Shown here in pieces: positions 1-7,984 of a DNA stretch of 64,000 bases; positions within the stretch are counted from its first letter, which is position 1, and every line of letters begins with the position of its first letter. The notes under the pieces are model-generated. The model did no database searches. It was given only the letters and a program-made list of their open reading frames with translations, and was not told the origin of the DNA. The translations under genes and the position numbers were made by a program. This DNA comes from an uncultured Clostridia bacterium (GTDB lineage Bacteria > Bacillota > Clostridia > Oscillospirales > Acutalibacteraceae), in NCBI GenBank assembly GCA_904420015.1, contig CAJFTS010000039.1:25576-89575 (forward strand), read 5' to 3'.

Positions 1-291
1 GCCCGGCCCGGCCAGGGAAAGGCCGCCGAACCCGCCGTCGATATGCACCACCACCCCGCGGATTCCCTCGTCGGATACCAGCAGATCGGACCCCTTGCCG
101 ACCACCGTAACCGGGACTTGCGCTTCCCGGCACAGTGCAAGAAGGTCGCACAGCTGCTTTTGATCCCTAGGCGAAGCGAACAAATCGGCGGGACCGCCGA
201 TTTTAAAGGTGGTGTGCAAACGCATGGGTTCTTGGGTCAGAACCGGACATCCGGCGGCGACGATGCGGTGAAAAAGGATGTCATGCGTCAT
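1..291 (-). CDS. murB: UDP-N-acetylenolpyruvoylglucosamine reductase MurB, N-terminal part
   Basis: Only the first 97 codons are present; the reading frame stays open to the left edge. The start is the ATG at 291, with GGAGGG five bases upstream. The protein has the MurB beginning: HTTFKIGGPADL near residues 26-37 and GKGSDLLVSDEG near residues 65-76, which belong to the FAD-binding domain. MurB reduces UDP-GlcNAc enolpyruvate to UDP-MurNAc with NADPH in the cytoplasm, a committed step of peptidoglycan synthesis. It is divergent from the pseudokinase gene. The C-terminal substrate domain lies outside the window. Confidence 0.9.
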   Translation of the reverse strand, partial: MTHDILFHRIVAAGCPVLTQEPMRLHTTFKIGGPADLFASPRDQKQLCDLLALCREAQVPVTVVGKGSDLLVSDEGIRGVVVHIDGGFGGLSLAGPG

Positions 292-416
292 ATTGCCCTC
301 CATTTCCTTTGATGTACTGCTTTGTCTCTCCCATAAGCGCCGAATATGCCTAGGGGAGAGGGCCGGCGCCCTCGGCGGAGGGCTGCCGCGGAAATGCAGC
401 CGCATTTCTGTATGCT

Positions 417-422
417 ATTATA
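417..422 (-). promoter_or_regulatory. Candidate -10 box for murB
   Basis: A perfect TATAAT on the minus strand lies about 130 bases upstream of the murB start. The best TTGACA (439-434) sits only 11 bases away, which is too close, so the -35 element is not convincing. Weak call. Confidence 0.3.
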
Positions 423-524
423 CCATCACTCCCTGTCAAATAGAAGAAGAAACCGGAATGAAAACAACATTTGGTGGTTTTTCCTCCCAAAAACGTTTAA
501 GCTGCCGGCTCAGGGAGGAAAAGG

Positions 525-554
525 TTGATTTCCTTGGATTCCCTATGGTATAAT
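525..554 (+). promoter_or_regulatory. Promoter of the pseudokinase gene
   Basis: TTGATT at 525-530 and TATAAT at 549-554 are separated by 18 bases, a good vegetative sigma-A pattern. The transcript would have a leader of about 120 bases containing a 7-bp hairpin (607-613 with 620-626) before the start at 684. The hairpin is followed by only four T, so attenuation is possible but not shown. Confidence 0.65.
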
Positions 555-683
555 CATACTGCATAGTTATGCTACTTTTTGGTAAGGATTCTTTTTTTGT
601 ATACAAGCCGTCCGCCCAAGGACGGCAGCCTTTTCCGTCGCCGTATGGAAATACGGCGGATTCGTTATAGGAGTGTGAACCGA

Positions 684-2459
684 ATGGCAAATATTCAAGA
701 GCTTTGTATGCATTGCATGCAGTCGAAAAACGGACAGGGGATTTGCCCGCACTGCGGGTATCAGGAGCGTCCCCAGCAGCCGCCCCTTCTGCCCTTGCGC
801 ACGGTTTTGCAGGAACGGTATGTGGTGGGGACGGTGCTCGCGGAAAACGGCGAGGGCGCGTCCTACATCGTGTGGGACCAGGTGCTCAATTCCTCGGTGG
901 TCATCCGGGAATTCATGCCTACCACCATCGCCCAGCGTACCGGCGGCCTTGCGGTCACGCCGATGGAGGGCAGCGAGGCGGTCTTTGACGCCCTGCGCCG
1001 GGATTTTATCGGCCTTTCCCGTTCCCTTGCACGCATGCGGGATATCCCGGCCCTCATCCCGGTTTATGATATTTTTGAAACAAACGGCACGGCTTATTCG
1101 GTGTCCGAGCATCTCGACGCGGTTCCCCTTTCCAACTGGCTTTCCCGCCGGGGAGGGCATATCGGCTGGGAGGTGGCCCGCCCGCTGATTATGCCGCTGA
1201 TTGCCGCGCTCAGCGCCCTGCATTCGGCCGGGGTACTCCATCTTGCCATTGCGCCGGAGAATATCTTGGTGGACAGCAGGGGAAGGTTCCGTCTGACCGG
1301 GTTTTCCGTCAATGCCGCCCATTTGGCTCATACCCCTCTTGCTCCTCAGTTTATACCGGGCTTTGCCGCCTATGAGCAGTACGCCGCCAACGATACCTGC
1401 GGGGCATGGACGGATGTGTACGGCATCTGCGGCGTGCTGATGTACCTGCTCACCGGGGTGATCCCCAAGGAAGCGCCCAAGCGGGTAGGCAATGAGCGGC
1501 TTTTGGTCCCCTCTGCGGTGGCCAGCACCATTCCGGCCAATGTGGCCTCCGCCATGGCCAAGGGGATGCGGTTCGATTACGCGGCCCGTACCCGAACGGT
1601 GGAAATGCTCCGGGATGAGCTGTCGGTTTCGGAGAATGTGACCGGCGTGCTCAAGGAGCTGGAAAAGGAAGAAAAGAAGCAGCAGGAGGAACCGGGAAAG
1701 CCTGGGAAAAAGTCGTTCCTGGAAAAGCTGCAGGGAAACCGGCCTCTAGTGGTCACGCTGCTGGTGGCGACCATCGTGCTGTTCCTTGCCTGCGTCGGCA
1801 TGGGAATTGTGCTGGCGATGCAGGGCGGGGCGCAGGAAGGGGAAGCCTCCTCCGCGGTGAGCGCGACCTCGATGCTGGGCCTGACCTCGGCCCTGGATAC
1901 GTCGGGGGTTACCAGCAACGATGTCCTTCTGTCCAAAAAGGCGCCGGATACGGTGGGACAGAATTATTTAAGCATTAAGAACCGCACCGATCTGTGGCCC
2001 TATGTCAAGCTGCAGCTGGCCGGCGAGGTGTTTGACGACAGTGTTCCCGCCGGCGTCATCGTCAAGCAGGAGCCGGAGGCGCTCACCCCCATCGCGGATG
2101 GGGCGGAGATTCAGGTATATATCAGCAAAGGTCCCTATGAAAAGTCTCTTACCGACGTGACCAGCATGGACGTGGTGGACGCGGTGGCAGATTTGTCCGC
2201 GCAGGGGTTTAAGTGTGTGGTAATGTATCAGGAGAGCGCGTCGGTGCCGGCCAACCGGGTCATTTCTACCGATCCCCAGCCGAAGACTACGCTGGAATAC
2301 GGTTCGGAAGTGGTGCTGTACGTCAGTGAGGAGCAGCCCCAGACGAGTACCTCGTCCTCCTCTTCCTCCCAGGCGCCTACCTCTTCCCAGAGCAGTACCT
2401 CCTCTTCCGCCTCTAGCAGCTCGTCGGAATCCTCATCCGAAGTGGATGCGGTGGGATGA
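684..2459 (+). CDS. Membrane pseudokinase with N-terminal zinc ribbon, PASTA repeats and serine tail
   Basis: 591 residues from the ATG at 684, which is preceded by AGGAG ten bases upstream. Order: zinc ribbon (C8, C11, C21, C24); protein-kinase-like fold about 46-320; transmembrane helix about 354-378; two PASTA-like repeats about 415-483 and 484-549; serine-rich tail 554-585; final residues DAVG. Family knowledge: PASTA kinases of Firmicutes sense muropeptides or lipid II. Here the catalytic residues are altered. The usual HRD-K-PEN loop reads HLAIAPEN (186-193), the DFG Asp is lost (TGF at 205-207), and the VAIK Lys is Arg75. I infer a phosphotransfer-dead signalling or scaffold protein. 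It stands alone, without a PP2C phosphatase neighbour. It could bind ATP or substrates without catalysis. Confidence 0.8.
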   Translation: MANIQELCMHCMQSKNGQGICPHCGYQERPQQPPLLPLRTVLQERYVVGTVLAENGEGASYIVWDQVLNSSVVIREFMPTTIAQRTGGLAVTPMEGSEAVFDALRRDFIGLSRSLARMRDIPALIPVYDIFETNGTAYSVSEHLDAVPLSNWLSRRGGHIGWEVARPLIMPLIAALSALHSAGVLHLAIAPENILVDSRGRFRLTGFSVNAAHLAHTPLAPQFIPGFAAYEQYAANDTCGAWTDVYGICGVLMYLLTGVIPKEAPKRVGNERLLVPSAVASTIPANVASAMAKGMRFDYAARTRTVEMLRDELSVSENVTGVLKELEKEEKKQQEEPGKPGKKSFLEKLQGNRPLVVTLLVATIVLFLACVGMGIVLAMQGGAQEGEASSAVSATSMLGLTSALDTSGVTSNDVLLSKKAPDTVGQNYLSIKNRTDLWPYVKLQLAGEVFDDSVPAGVIVKQEPEALTPIADGAEIQVYISKGPYEKSLTDVTSMDVVDAVADLSAQGFKCVVMYQESASVPANRVISTDPQPKTTLEYGSEVVLYVSEEQPQTSTSSSSSSQAPTSSQSSTSSSASSSSSESSSEVDAVG

Positions 2460-2526
2460 GGCCGGTTATGGCGGAATCCTCCATTTTTTCAACGAAAATA
2501 GGACAAAAATTTTCCATAGCGGCCGC

Positions 2527-2555
2527 TTGTAGAAAATATACCTTGATGGTATACT
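2527..2555 (+). promoter_or_regulatory. Promoter of the flavodiiron gene
   Basis: TTGTAG at 2527-2532 and TATACT at 2550-2555 are 17 bases apart. The spacer and -10 box carry the palindrome described at 2537-2553, so a bound regulator would block RNA polymerase. Confidence 0.65.
2537..2553. promoter_or_regulatory. Putative operator TATAC-N7-GTATA
   Basis: Inverted repeat TATACC-TTGAT-GGTATA overlaps the spacer and the -10 box. The same TATAC-N7-GTATA arrangement occurs at 6153-6169 in front of desulfoferrodoxin. No regulator is assigned; it does not match the classic PerR, Fur or Rex consensus as I know them. Confidence 0.45.
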
Positions 2556-2689
2556 TAATTGCATAGACGCCCTGTCCTTCCGTATCAAGTGGGGAAACAG
2601 GGGAATGATAATGCCGTCTCTATCCATTCCGGCCGGATTTTTTTCGGGCGAATCGGAAGGGCCGCGCAAAGAAAGGATCGATCGATGAT

Positions 2690-3889
2690 ATGGATAAGTC
2701 ATTCAAGGTAACCGATACCGTCACATGGGTCGGCAAAATCGACCATGAGCTGCAGACCTTCCACGGGGATGAGCTGTCTACCCATCGGGGCTCCTCCTAC
2801 AACGCCTACTTGGTCCGGGGGGAAAAGACCGCGCTCATCGACACGGTTTGGACGCCCTTTGCCAAGGAGTTTGTGGAGAATCTCAAAACGGTGATCGATC
2901 TCAACGACATTGACTACGTCATTGCCCTGCACGGCGAATGTGACCACAGCGGCGCGCTGCCGGAGCTGATGCGGGAGATCCCCAATACGCCGGTCTACTG
3001 CTCGGTCAACGGCGTGAAGTCGCTCAAGGGCATGTATCATGCCGATTGGGACCTGCATCCGGTCAAGACCGGCGACACGCTGGATTTGGGCGGCGGCAAG
3101 GTATTTACCTTTGTGGAAGCGAGGATGCTCCATTGGCCGGACAATATGATGGCCTACCTGCAGGATGAGAAGATCCTCTTCTCCACCGACGTATTCGGCC
3201 AGCACCTGGCAACCGAAGCGATGTTTAACGATTTGACCGATTCCTCCGCTATCTTTTATGAGGCGAAGAAGTACTATGCCAATATCGTCGCGCCCTTCTC
3301 CAAGATGGCTAAGCTCAAGCTTCAGGAAGTGGCGAAGATGAATCTCCCCATTGACGTCATCTGTCCCAGTCACGGTGTGATTTGGAGGGACAACCCCGCC
3401 CAGATCATCGAGAAGTATGTCCAGTGGGCGGACGATTATCAGGAGAATAAAATCACCATTCTTTATGATACCATGTGGAATTCCACCCGCCGGATGGCGG
3501 AGGCGATTGCGGAGGGGATCAAACGGGCCGACCCGCAGGTGACGCTGGTGGTCAAGAGCACCTCTAAGCACGACAAGAACGACATCCTCACCGACGTGTT
3601 CGACTCCAAGGCGATTTTGGTGGGCTCTCCCACCGTGGTCAACGGCATTCTTTCGTCGGTTGCCGCAGAGCTGGACTTGATCCGGGAAATGCACCCGGTC
3701 AACAAGAAGGCGGCCACCTTCGGCAGCTACGGCTGGAGCGGGGAGTCGCCCAAGGTCTTGGCGGAGCATCTTCAAAAGGCGGGGCTGGAGATTGTCTGCG
3801 ACGGCCTGAAGGTCAACTGGGTGCCGGATGAGGACGCCTTGCAGCAGTGCGTGGAGTTCGGCGCGAAATTTGCCGAATTGGTGAAATAA
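2690..3889 (+). CDS. fprA: Flavodiiron protein (A-type flavoprotein, FprA/Roo family)
   Basis: 399 residues, the usual length for a two-domain flavodiiron protein. The metallo-beta-lactamase-like domain (1-250) keeps all diiron ligands: H81, E83, D85, H148, D167 and H228. The flavodoxin domain starts about 254, with an FMN loop around 260-266 (DTMWNST). Members reduce O2 to water or NO to N2O in the cytoplasm, usually fed by rubredoxin; no rubredoxin fusion or gene is adjacent. It is monocistronic, with its own promoter and a strong terminator at 3905. The operator-like palindrome in its promoter is shared with desulfoferrodoxin, which fits an oxidative-stress role. Confidence 0.92.
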   Translation: MDKSFKVTDTVTWVGKIDHELQTFHGDELSTHRGSSYNAYLVRGEKTALIDTVWTPFAKEFVENLKTVIDLNDIDYVIALHGECDHSGALPELMREIPNTPVYCSVNGVKSLKGMYHADWDLHPVKTGDTLDLGGGKVFTFVEARMLHWPDNMMAYLQDEKILFSTDVFGQHLATEAMFNDLTDSSAIFYEAKKYYANIVAPFSKMAKLKLQEVAKMNLPIDVICPSHGVIWRDNPAQIIEKYVQWADDYQENKITILYDTMWNSTRRMAEAIAEGIKRADPQVTLVVKSTSKHDKNDILTDVFDSKAILVGSPTVVNGILSSVAAELDLIREMHPVNKKAATFGSYGWSGESPKVLAEHLQKAGLEIVCDGLKVNWVPDEDALQQCVEFGAKFAELVK

Positions 3890-3904
3890 CTTTTAGAAGG
3901 TTGG

Positions 3905-3945
3905 AGAAAGGGAACATTTTTAAATGTTCCCTTTCTGTGTTTTTA
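3905..3945 (+). terminator. Rho-independent terminator after fprA
   Basis: A 15-base arm at 3905-3919 is exactly complementary to 3922-3936, followed by a T-rich run. An in-frame ATG at 3924 for the next gene lies inside this hairpin, which is a reason to prefer its later start at 3966. Confidence 0.85.
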
Positions 3946-3965
3946 GGAAACGGGAGTGGTTTTGT

Positions 3966-4631
3966 ATGAAATTCCAGGAAAAGACGGCCTTTGTCGCCCA
4001 ATGCACCGAAACCATCAGCGCCCTCTATGACCATCTGTCGACCCTGGACCCGGTCGCGCTCACCGCCCTGCCGGAGAATGCGGCGTTGATCCTGATCGAC
4101 CTGGTCAACGGCTTTGCCAAATCCGGCGCTATGTACAGCCCGCGGATAGAGGCGCTGGCGGAGCCGGCCGCCGCCCTTGCGGGGCGGTTCCTTTCGTCCG
4201 GGCGCGAGGTGCTGGCGCTTGCTGACAGCCATACCGGGGACAGCCCGGAATTCTCCGCTTACCCGGTCCATTGCCTGAAAGGAGAGTGGGAGAGCCGGCT
4301 GGTGGAAGAATTGGAGGCGCTGGCCGTTCCTGTCGTGGAAAAGGCGTCCACCAACGGCATGCAGGAGCCGGCGATGCTCGCCTGGCTTGCAGAGCATCCG
4401 CAGACGGATACCTTTGTGGTGGCCGGCGATTGTACCGATATCTGCGTGCAGCAGTTTGCCATCGCGCTCAAAACCCACTTTACCCGGCAGAACCTGCCGG
4501 TGCGGGTTCTGGTTGCGGTGGACTTGACCGATACCTATGAGCTGGGGATGCACGGTGCGGAATTTACCTCCGCCGCCGCCCTTTACAATATGGAGATCAA
4601 CGGCGTTGAGCTGTGCGCCGGGATTGCCTGA
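3966..4631 (+). CDS. pncA: Isochorismatase-fold cysteine hydrolase, probable nicotinamidase
   Basis: 221 residues from the ATG at 3966 (GGGAG upstream). The cysteine-hydrolase triad is visible: D45 in LILIDLVNGF, K126 in VVEKAS, and C160 in GDCTDICVQQ. A metal-site-like stretch follows the nicotinamidase pattern, with D87, H89 and H102 (PVHC). Nicotinamidase deamidates nicotinamide to nicotinate. The next gene, 23 bases downstream, is nicotinate phosphoribosyltransferase, which uses that product, so this is probably the first step of a two-gene NAD salvage operon. Another isochorismatase-family hydrolase is possible; the neighbour is the main argument for PncA. The protein carries about 35 extra N-terminal residues before the core. 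Confidence 0.75.
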   Translation: MKFQEKTAFVAQCTETISALYDHLSTLDPVALTALPENAALILIDLVNGFAKSGAMYSPRIEALAEPAAALAGRFLSSGREVLALADSHTGDSPEFSAYPVHCLKGEWESRLVEELEALAVPVVEKASTNGMQEPAMLAWLAEHPQTDTFVVAGDCTDICVQQFAIALKTHFTRQNLPVRVLVAVDLTDTYELGMHGAEFTSAAALYNMEINGVELCAGIA

Positions 4632-4654
4632 CAGGGAACAGGAGATGGGGAACA

Positions 4655-6103
4655 ATGACCGAACGGCTTAAGCGCAACCTGACCATGCTGACCGACTTCT
4701 ATGAGCTGACCATGGCCAACGGCTATTTTTTAAACGGGTTTGCAGAGAAAACCGCCTATTTCGATATGTTTTTCCGCAAAGTGCCCGACGGCGGCGGTTT
4801 TGCTATTATGGCAGGGCTGGAGCAGCTGATCGATTACCTCAAGGGTTTGCATTTTACCAAAGAGGACATTGATTTTTTGCGGCAAAAGGGCATCTTCGAT
4901 GACGCATTCCTGCAATTTCTAGAGGAATTTTCCTTTTCCTGCGACGTTTGGGCGGTGCCGGAGGGCACGCCGGTTTTCCCGCATGAACCCATCGTCACCG
5001 TGCGCGGCCCGGTGATGCAGGCCCAGTTTATCGAGACCATGGTTCTGCTGGCGATCAACCATCCATCCCTGATCGCCACCAAAGCAAACCGCATTTGCCG
5101 GGCGGCCAAGGGGCGTCCGGTCATGGAGTTTGGCTCCCGCCGGGCACAGGGATATGACGGGGCGGTATATGGGGCAAGGGCCGCCTATATCGGAGGATGT
5201 GTCGGAACGGCATGCACCATCTGCGAGCGGGATTTCGGCATTCCCGCATTGGGGACCATGGCTCACAGCTGGGTGCAGATGTTTGACAGCGAGCTTGACG
5301 CTTTCCGTGCGTATGCCCGGGCTTATCCGGACAGCTGCACCCTTTTGGTGGATACCTACCATACCCTAAAATCCGGGATCCCCAATGCCATCCGGGTGTT
5401 TGAGGAGGAAATCGTCCCCCGCGGTTTCCGGCCGGCCGGTGTGCGCATCGACAGCGGCGACATCACCTACCTTTCCAAAAAGGCCCGCCGTATGCTCGAC
5501 GAGGCCGGGTTCCCCGATTGTAAGATCGTCGCATCCAACTCTCTGGACGAAACCATCATTCAGGATATGCTGCTGCAAGGGGCCCAGGTGGATTCCTTCG
5601 GCGTCGGGGAGCGGCTGATTACCGCCGCCTCTACACCGGTGTTCGGCGGTGTCTATAAGCTTGTGGCGGTGGAGGAAGGAGGGGAGATCGTCCCGAAAAT
5701 CAAGCTCAGCGAGAATGTTACCAAAATCACCACGCCAGGCTTTAAGACCTCTTGGAGGCTGTTCGACCGGGACAGCGGCAAGGCTATCGCCGATGTGGTG
5801 ACTCAGTTTGACGAGAATATCGACGATACAAAGCCCTATACCATCTTTGACCCGGAGCATACCTGGAAGCGAAAGACGGTGCAGAGCTTTGTCGCCCGCC
5901 AGCTGCTGGTGCCGGTGTTTGAGAAAGGGCGGTGTGTTTATGAAAGCCCGTCGGTAGACGAGATCAAGGCCTATTGCACCCAGCAGGTAGGGACCCTTTG
6001 GGATGAGGTGCTGCGGTTTGAAAATCCCCATTCCTATTATGTGGATTTGTCAGAGAAGGTGTGGAAGGAAAAACAGAGGCTTTTGGCAGAATACCATGCA
6101 TAA
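4655..6103 (+). CDS. pncB: Nicotinate phosphoribosyltransferase
   Basis: 482 residues from the ATG at 4655, downstream of GGAG; an earlier in-frame ATG at 4613 overlaps the previous gene and lacks support. Family signatures are TDFYELTMANGY near residue 13, FGSRRAQG near 159, and GTMAHSW with H204, which aligns with the histidine phosphorylated in this family. The enzyme makes nicotinate mononucleotide from nicotinate, PRPP and ATP in the Preiss-Handler pathway. It sits directly behind the nicotinamidase-like gene; nadD and nadE, for the next two steps, are elsewhere in the window. Confidence 0.93.
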   Translation: MTERLKRNLTMLTDFYELTMANGYFLNGFAEKTAYFDMFFRKVPDGGGFAIMAGLEQLIDYLKGLHFTKEDIDFLRQKGIFDDAFLQFLEEFSFSCDVWAVPEGTPVFPHEPIVTVRGPVMQAQFIETMVLLAINHPSLIATKANRICRAAKGRPVMEFGSRRAQGYDGAVYGARAAYIGGCVGTACTICERDFGIPALGTMAHSWVQMFDSELDAFRAYARAYPDSCTLLVDTYHTLKSGIPNAIRVFEEEIVPRGFRPAGVRIDSGDITYLSKKARRMLDEAGFPDCKIVASNSLDETIIQDMLLQGAQVDSFGVGERLITAASTPVFGGVYKLVAVEEGGEIVPKIKLSENVTKITTPGFKTSWRLFDRDSGKAIADVVTQFDENIDDTKPYTIFDPEHTWKRKTVQSFVARQLLVPVFEKGRCVYESPSVDEIKAYCTQQVGTLWDEVLRFENPHSYYVDLSEKVWKEKQRLLAEYHA

Positions 6104-6122
6104 ATTTCTTTTAAAAAAAGAC

Positions 6123-6151
6123 TTGTCAAGCGAAAAAACAGGTGGTATAAT
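6123..6151 (+). promoter_or_regulatory. Promoter of desulfoferrodoxin
   Basis: TTGTCA at 6123-6128 and a perfect TATAAT at 6146-6151 are separated by 17 bases. A strong AAAGGAG ribosome site follows at 6174-6180. Confidence 0.8.
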
Positions 6152-6152
6152 G

Positions 6153-6169
6153 TATACAAATTTAGTATA
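6153..6169. promoter_or_regulatory. Putative operator TATAC-N7-GTATA
   Basis: The inverted repeat begins one base after the -10 box and covers the expected transcription start. It has the same half-sites and the same 7-base spacing as the palindrome in the fprA promoter at 2537-2553. Confidence 0.45.
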
Positions 6170-6190
6170 TAAAAAAGGAGCGCGACGATC

Positions 6191-6565
6191 ATGAGCCAGA
6201 CTTTACGGGTATTTCGCTGTGAGCATTGCGGAGATCTCATTGAGCTGATGGACGGAAAGGTGACCCCTGTCTGCTGCGGGGAAAAGATGAAGGAGCTGGT
6301 TCCTGCGGCGGTGGAAGCGGCGAAGGAAAAACACATTCCGGTATATACCCGCGACGGCGGTACCATCCATGTATCGGTAGGCGAGGTGGAGCATCCCATG
6401 ACCGAGGAGCATTCCATCGAGTACATCTGGGCGGTGTTCGGCAACCGGGTGGAGCGGGTGCAGGTATGTCCGGGTGAAAAGCCCCAGGCGGATTTCCAGG
6501 TGGGCGATCATCCTTTTAAGCTGTATGCCTATTGCAATCTTCACGGCCTTTGGGTCAACGAATAA
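6191..6565 (+). CDS. dfx: Desulfoferrodoxin (2Fe superoxide reductase)
   Basis: 124 residues. The N-terminal desulforedoxin-like centre has C10, C13, C28 and C29. The C-terminal superoxide reductase centre keeps the His4-Cys set H48, H68, H74, H118 and C115, plus the E46-K47 pair next to H48 that assists superoxide binding. It reduces superoxide to hydrogen peroxide in the cytoplasm without releasing O2, typical of anaerobes. It is monocistronic with its own strong promoter and terminator. A putative operator shared with fprA suggests co-regulation. Confidence 0.96.
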   Translation: MSQTLRVFRCEHCGDLIELMDGKVTPVCCGEKMKELVPAAVEAAKEKHIPVYTRDGGTIHVSVGEVEHPMTEEHSIEYIWAVFGNRVERVQVCPGEKPQADFQVGDHPFKLYAYCNLHGLWVNE

Positions 6566-6576
6566 CCGGATATAGG

Positions 6577-6612
6577 AAAAAGCCTGTCGGTGGTTTTGCC
6601 GGCAGGCTTTTT
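6577..6612 (+). terminator. Terminator after desulfoferrodoxin
   Basis: Arms at 6577-6590 and 6599-6612 pair over 14 positions with one G-T wobble; the right arm ends in a run of five T. Confidence 0.85.
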
Positions 6613-7148
6613 GTTTGCCGTTTCCGTAAAAAGAATCCCCGGCCATGCCGGAGAGGAGATAAAGCATTTGCTTTTCGCATAGAGGAAAACGGATGAAATA
6701 GACCGTTTCGTGCCGCCGAGTAAAAGCGATAAGGATCAAACGGCTTTCGCCGTTGCGGTGCGTATGATGCCACTGACCGTTTCCCGGCGCTTCTTCTTAG
6801 AAGGCAAGCCGGTAACATGCCCTTTCTGGGCCCTGTTCCAAGAAGCTGTTCAACGGGTACTTCCGATTTAGGGAAGATGAGGAAGAAGGGCCGCATCCGT
6901 AAGCGTTGGGTGAGGGAAGCTGCGGCCAACAGGCTTTTGAGGACAGGAAGGAGCCGCTGGGAGGTTGGCGCCCTTGGTTCCAATCATGTTGAGCGTGAGG
7001 GGGCGGCACAGTCCGTCCTGACAGGCGTGCTTGTTAGCGGGCCCTCCGGTTCCAGGCGGCCCGGCAGCTTTGCAGATGGTTTTGGATGATAAAAAATGGG
7101 CCGATGAGGCGGGAATAGCGGATAACGAAGGAAAAGCGGCTTTAGCCG
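6613..7148. other. 536-base gap without a supportable gene
   Basis: Short frames exist on both strands but none has a ribosome site, a recognisable domain or convincing composition. Two small hairpins with near-identical stems are visible (AACGG-CTTTCG-CCGTT near 6738 and CGGCT-TT-AGCCG near 7137). The second could end the sigK transcript on the minus strand, where it is followed by CTTTT. I recognised no tRNA, 6S, SRP, RNase P or tmRNA signature. Confidence 0.5.
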
Positions 7149-7865
7149 TTATGTTCGGCGGCGGCGGGCGACGCTGTCCTCCAAATCAAATTTCTTTTTC
7201 AGCTGTGCGAGGGATTTGGTCTCGATCCTGGAAACATAGCTTCTGGAAATGCCAAGACGTTTGGCAACATCCCTCTGGGTTAAGGGAAGCTGGCCGCCTA
7301 AGCCGTAGCGCAGCTCGATGATGGTGCGTTCCCGTGGGGTTAAGGCCTCAAGTATGTACTGCTTCATGCGCTGGGTCCGCATGGATAAGTCAAGGTCGTC
7401 AAGGATGGTATCGTCGGTGGCGATCACATCCATCAGGGAGAGGGCGTTGCCGTCCTTGTCGGTGTCAATGGGCTCGTTGAGCGACACGTCCTGAGCGGTC
7501 TTTTTCTGGCTGCGGAAAAACATGAGGATTTCATTTTCAATGCATTTGGCTGCATAGGTGGCGAGACGGCAGTTTTTCGCCCCGTTGAAGGTATTGACCG
7601 CCTTGATAAGGCCGATGGTGCCGATGGAAATCAGATCGTCCTGATCCTTGGCGTTGGAATAATATTTTTTAATAATGTGGGCCACCAGCCGGAGGTTATG
7701 TTCAATGAGCTTGTTTCGCGCATCCATATCGCCGTTGTGAAACCGCTCTAAGCATTCCCGCTCCTCGGCGGCGGACAGGGGACGGGGAAAGGAGCCGGCG
7801 TGGGTGACATGCAGGGCAAAGTAAAGGAGATTGGAGAAGATGGTAAACAAAAGGGTGGAAAACAT
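7149..7865 (-). CDS. sigK: RNA polymerase sporulation sigma factor, pro-sigma-K
   Basis: 238 residues, ATG at 7865, AAGGAGG 11 bases upstream. It has a hydrophobic N-terminal pro-sequence (about 1-20, FSTLLFTIFSNLLYFAL) like that removed by SpoIVFB in Bacillus. Region 2 is at about 50-125 (DLISIGTIGLIKAV, ATYAAKCIENEIL) and region 4 with its helix-turn-helix at about 172-226 (TQRDVAKRLGISRSYVSR). Sigma-K directs late mother-cell transcription during spore formation. The gene is one continuous frame with no skin element or other insertion. A BofC-C-terminal-like gene lies just upstream on the same strand. Confidence 0.95.
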   Translation of the reverse strand: MFSTLLFTIFSNLLYFALHVTHAGSFPRPLSAAEERECLERFHNGDMDARNKLIEHNLRLVAHIIKKYYSNAKDQDDLISIGTIGLIKAVNTFNGAKNCRLATYAAKCIENEILMFFRSQKKTAQDVSLNEPIDTDKDGNALSLMDVIATDDTILDDLDLSMRTQRMKQYILEALTPRERTIIELRYGLGGQLPLTQRDVAKRLGISRSYVSRIETKSLAQLKKKFDLEDSVARRRRT

Positions 7866-7895
7866 AAACGACCGTTCCTCCTTTTCAGAGGTGTA

Positions 7896-7945
7896 TTAAG
7901 GGCGTGTTTTGAAAACCAGCGAGCATTTTCAAAACACGCCCTTAA
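7896..7945. repeat. Perfect 20-bp inverted repeat
   Basis: Arms at 7896-7915 and 7926-7945 are exactly complementary (TTAAGGGCGTGTTTTGAAAA and its reverse complement) around a 10-base loop. It lies between the bofC-like gene and sigK and has no T tract on either side, so it is a poor intrinsic terminator. It may be a mobile palindromic element or an mRNA-stabilising hairpin. Confidence 0.85.
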
Positions 7946-7984
7946 AGAGAGTATATGTCGTTTTTGCTGGAAATGTGCCAGTCC

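Noticed and set aside
3924..3965. Upstream ATG for the nicotinamidase-like gene
   Set aside because: It lies inside the right arm of the fprA terminator and the encoded residues do not fit the family.
6817..7089. 90-codon plus-strand frame in the gap before sigK
   Set aside because: No ribosome site, arginine/glycine-rich shadow-like composition, and competing frames of similar length on the other strand.
7149..7865. Possible skin-type interruption of sigK
   Set aside because: The frame is continuous from pro-sequence to the region 4 helix-turn-helix; no recombinase or attachment repeats are nearby.
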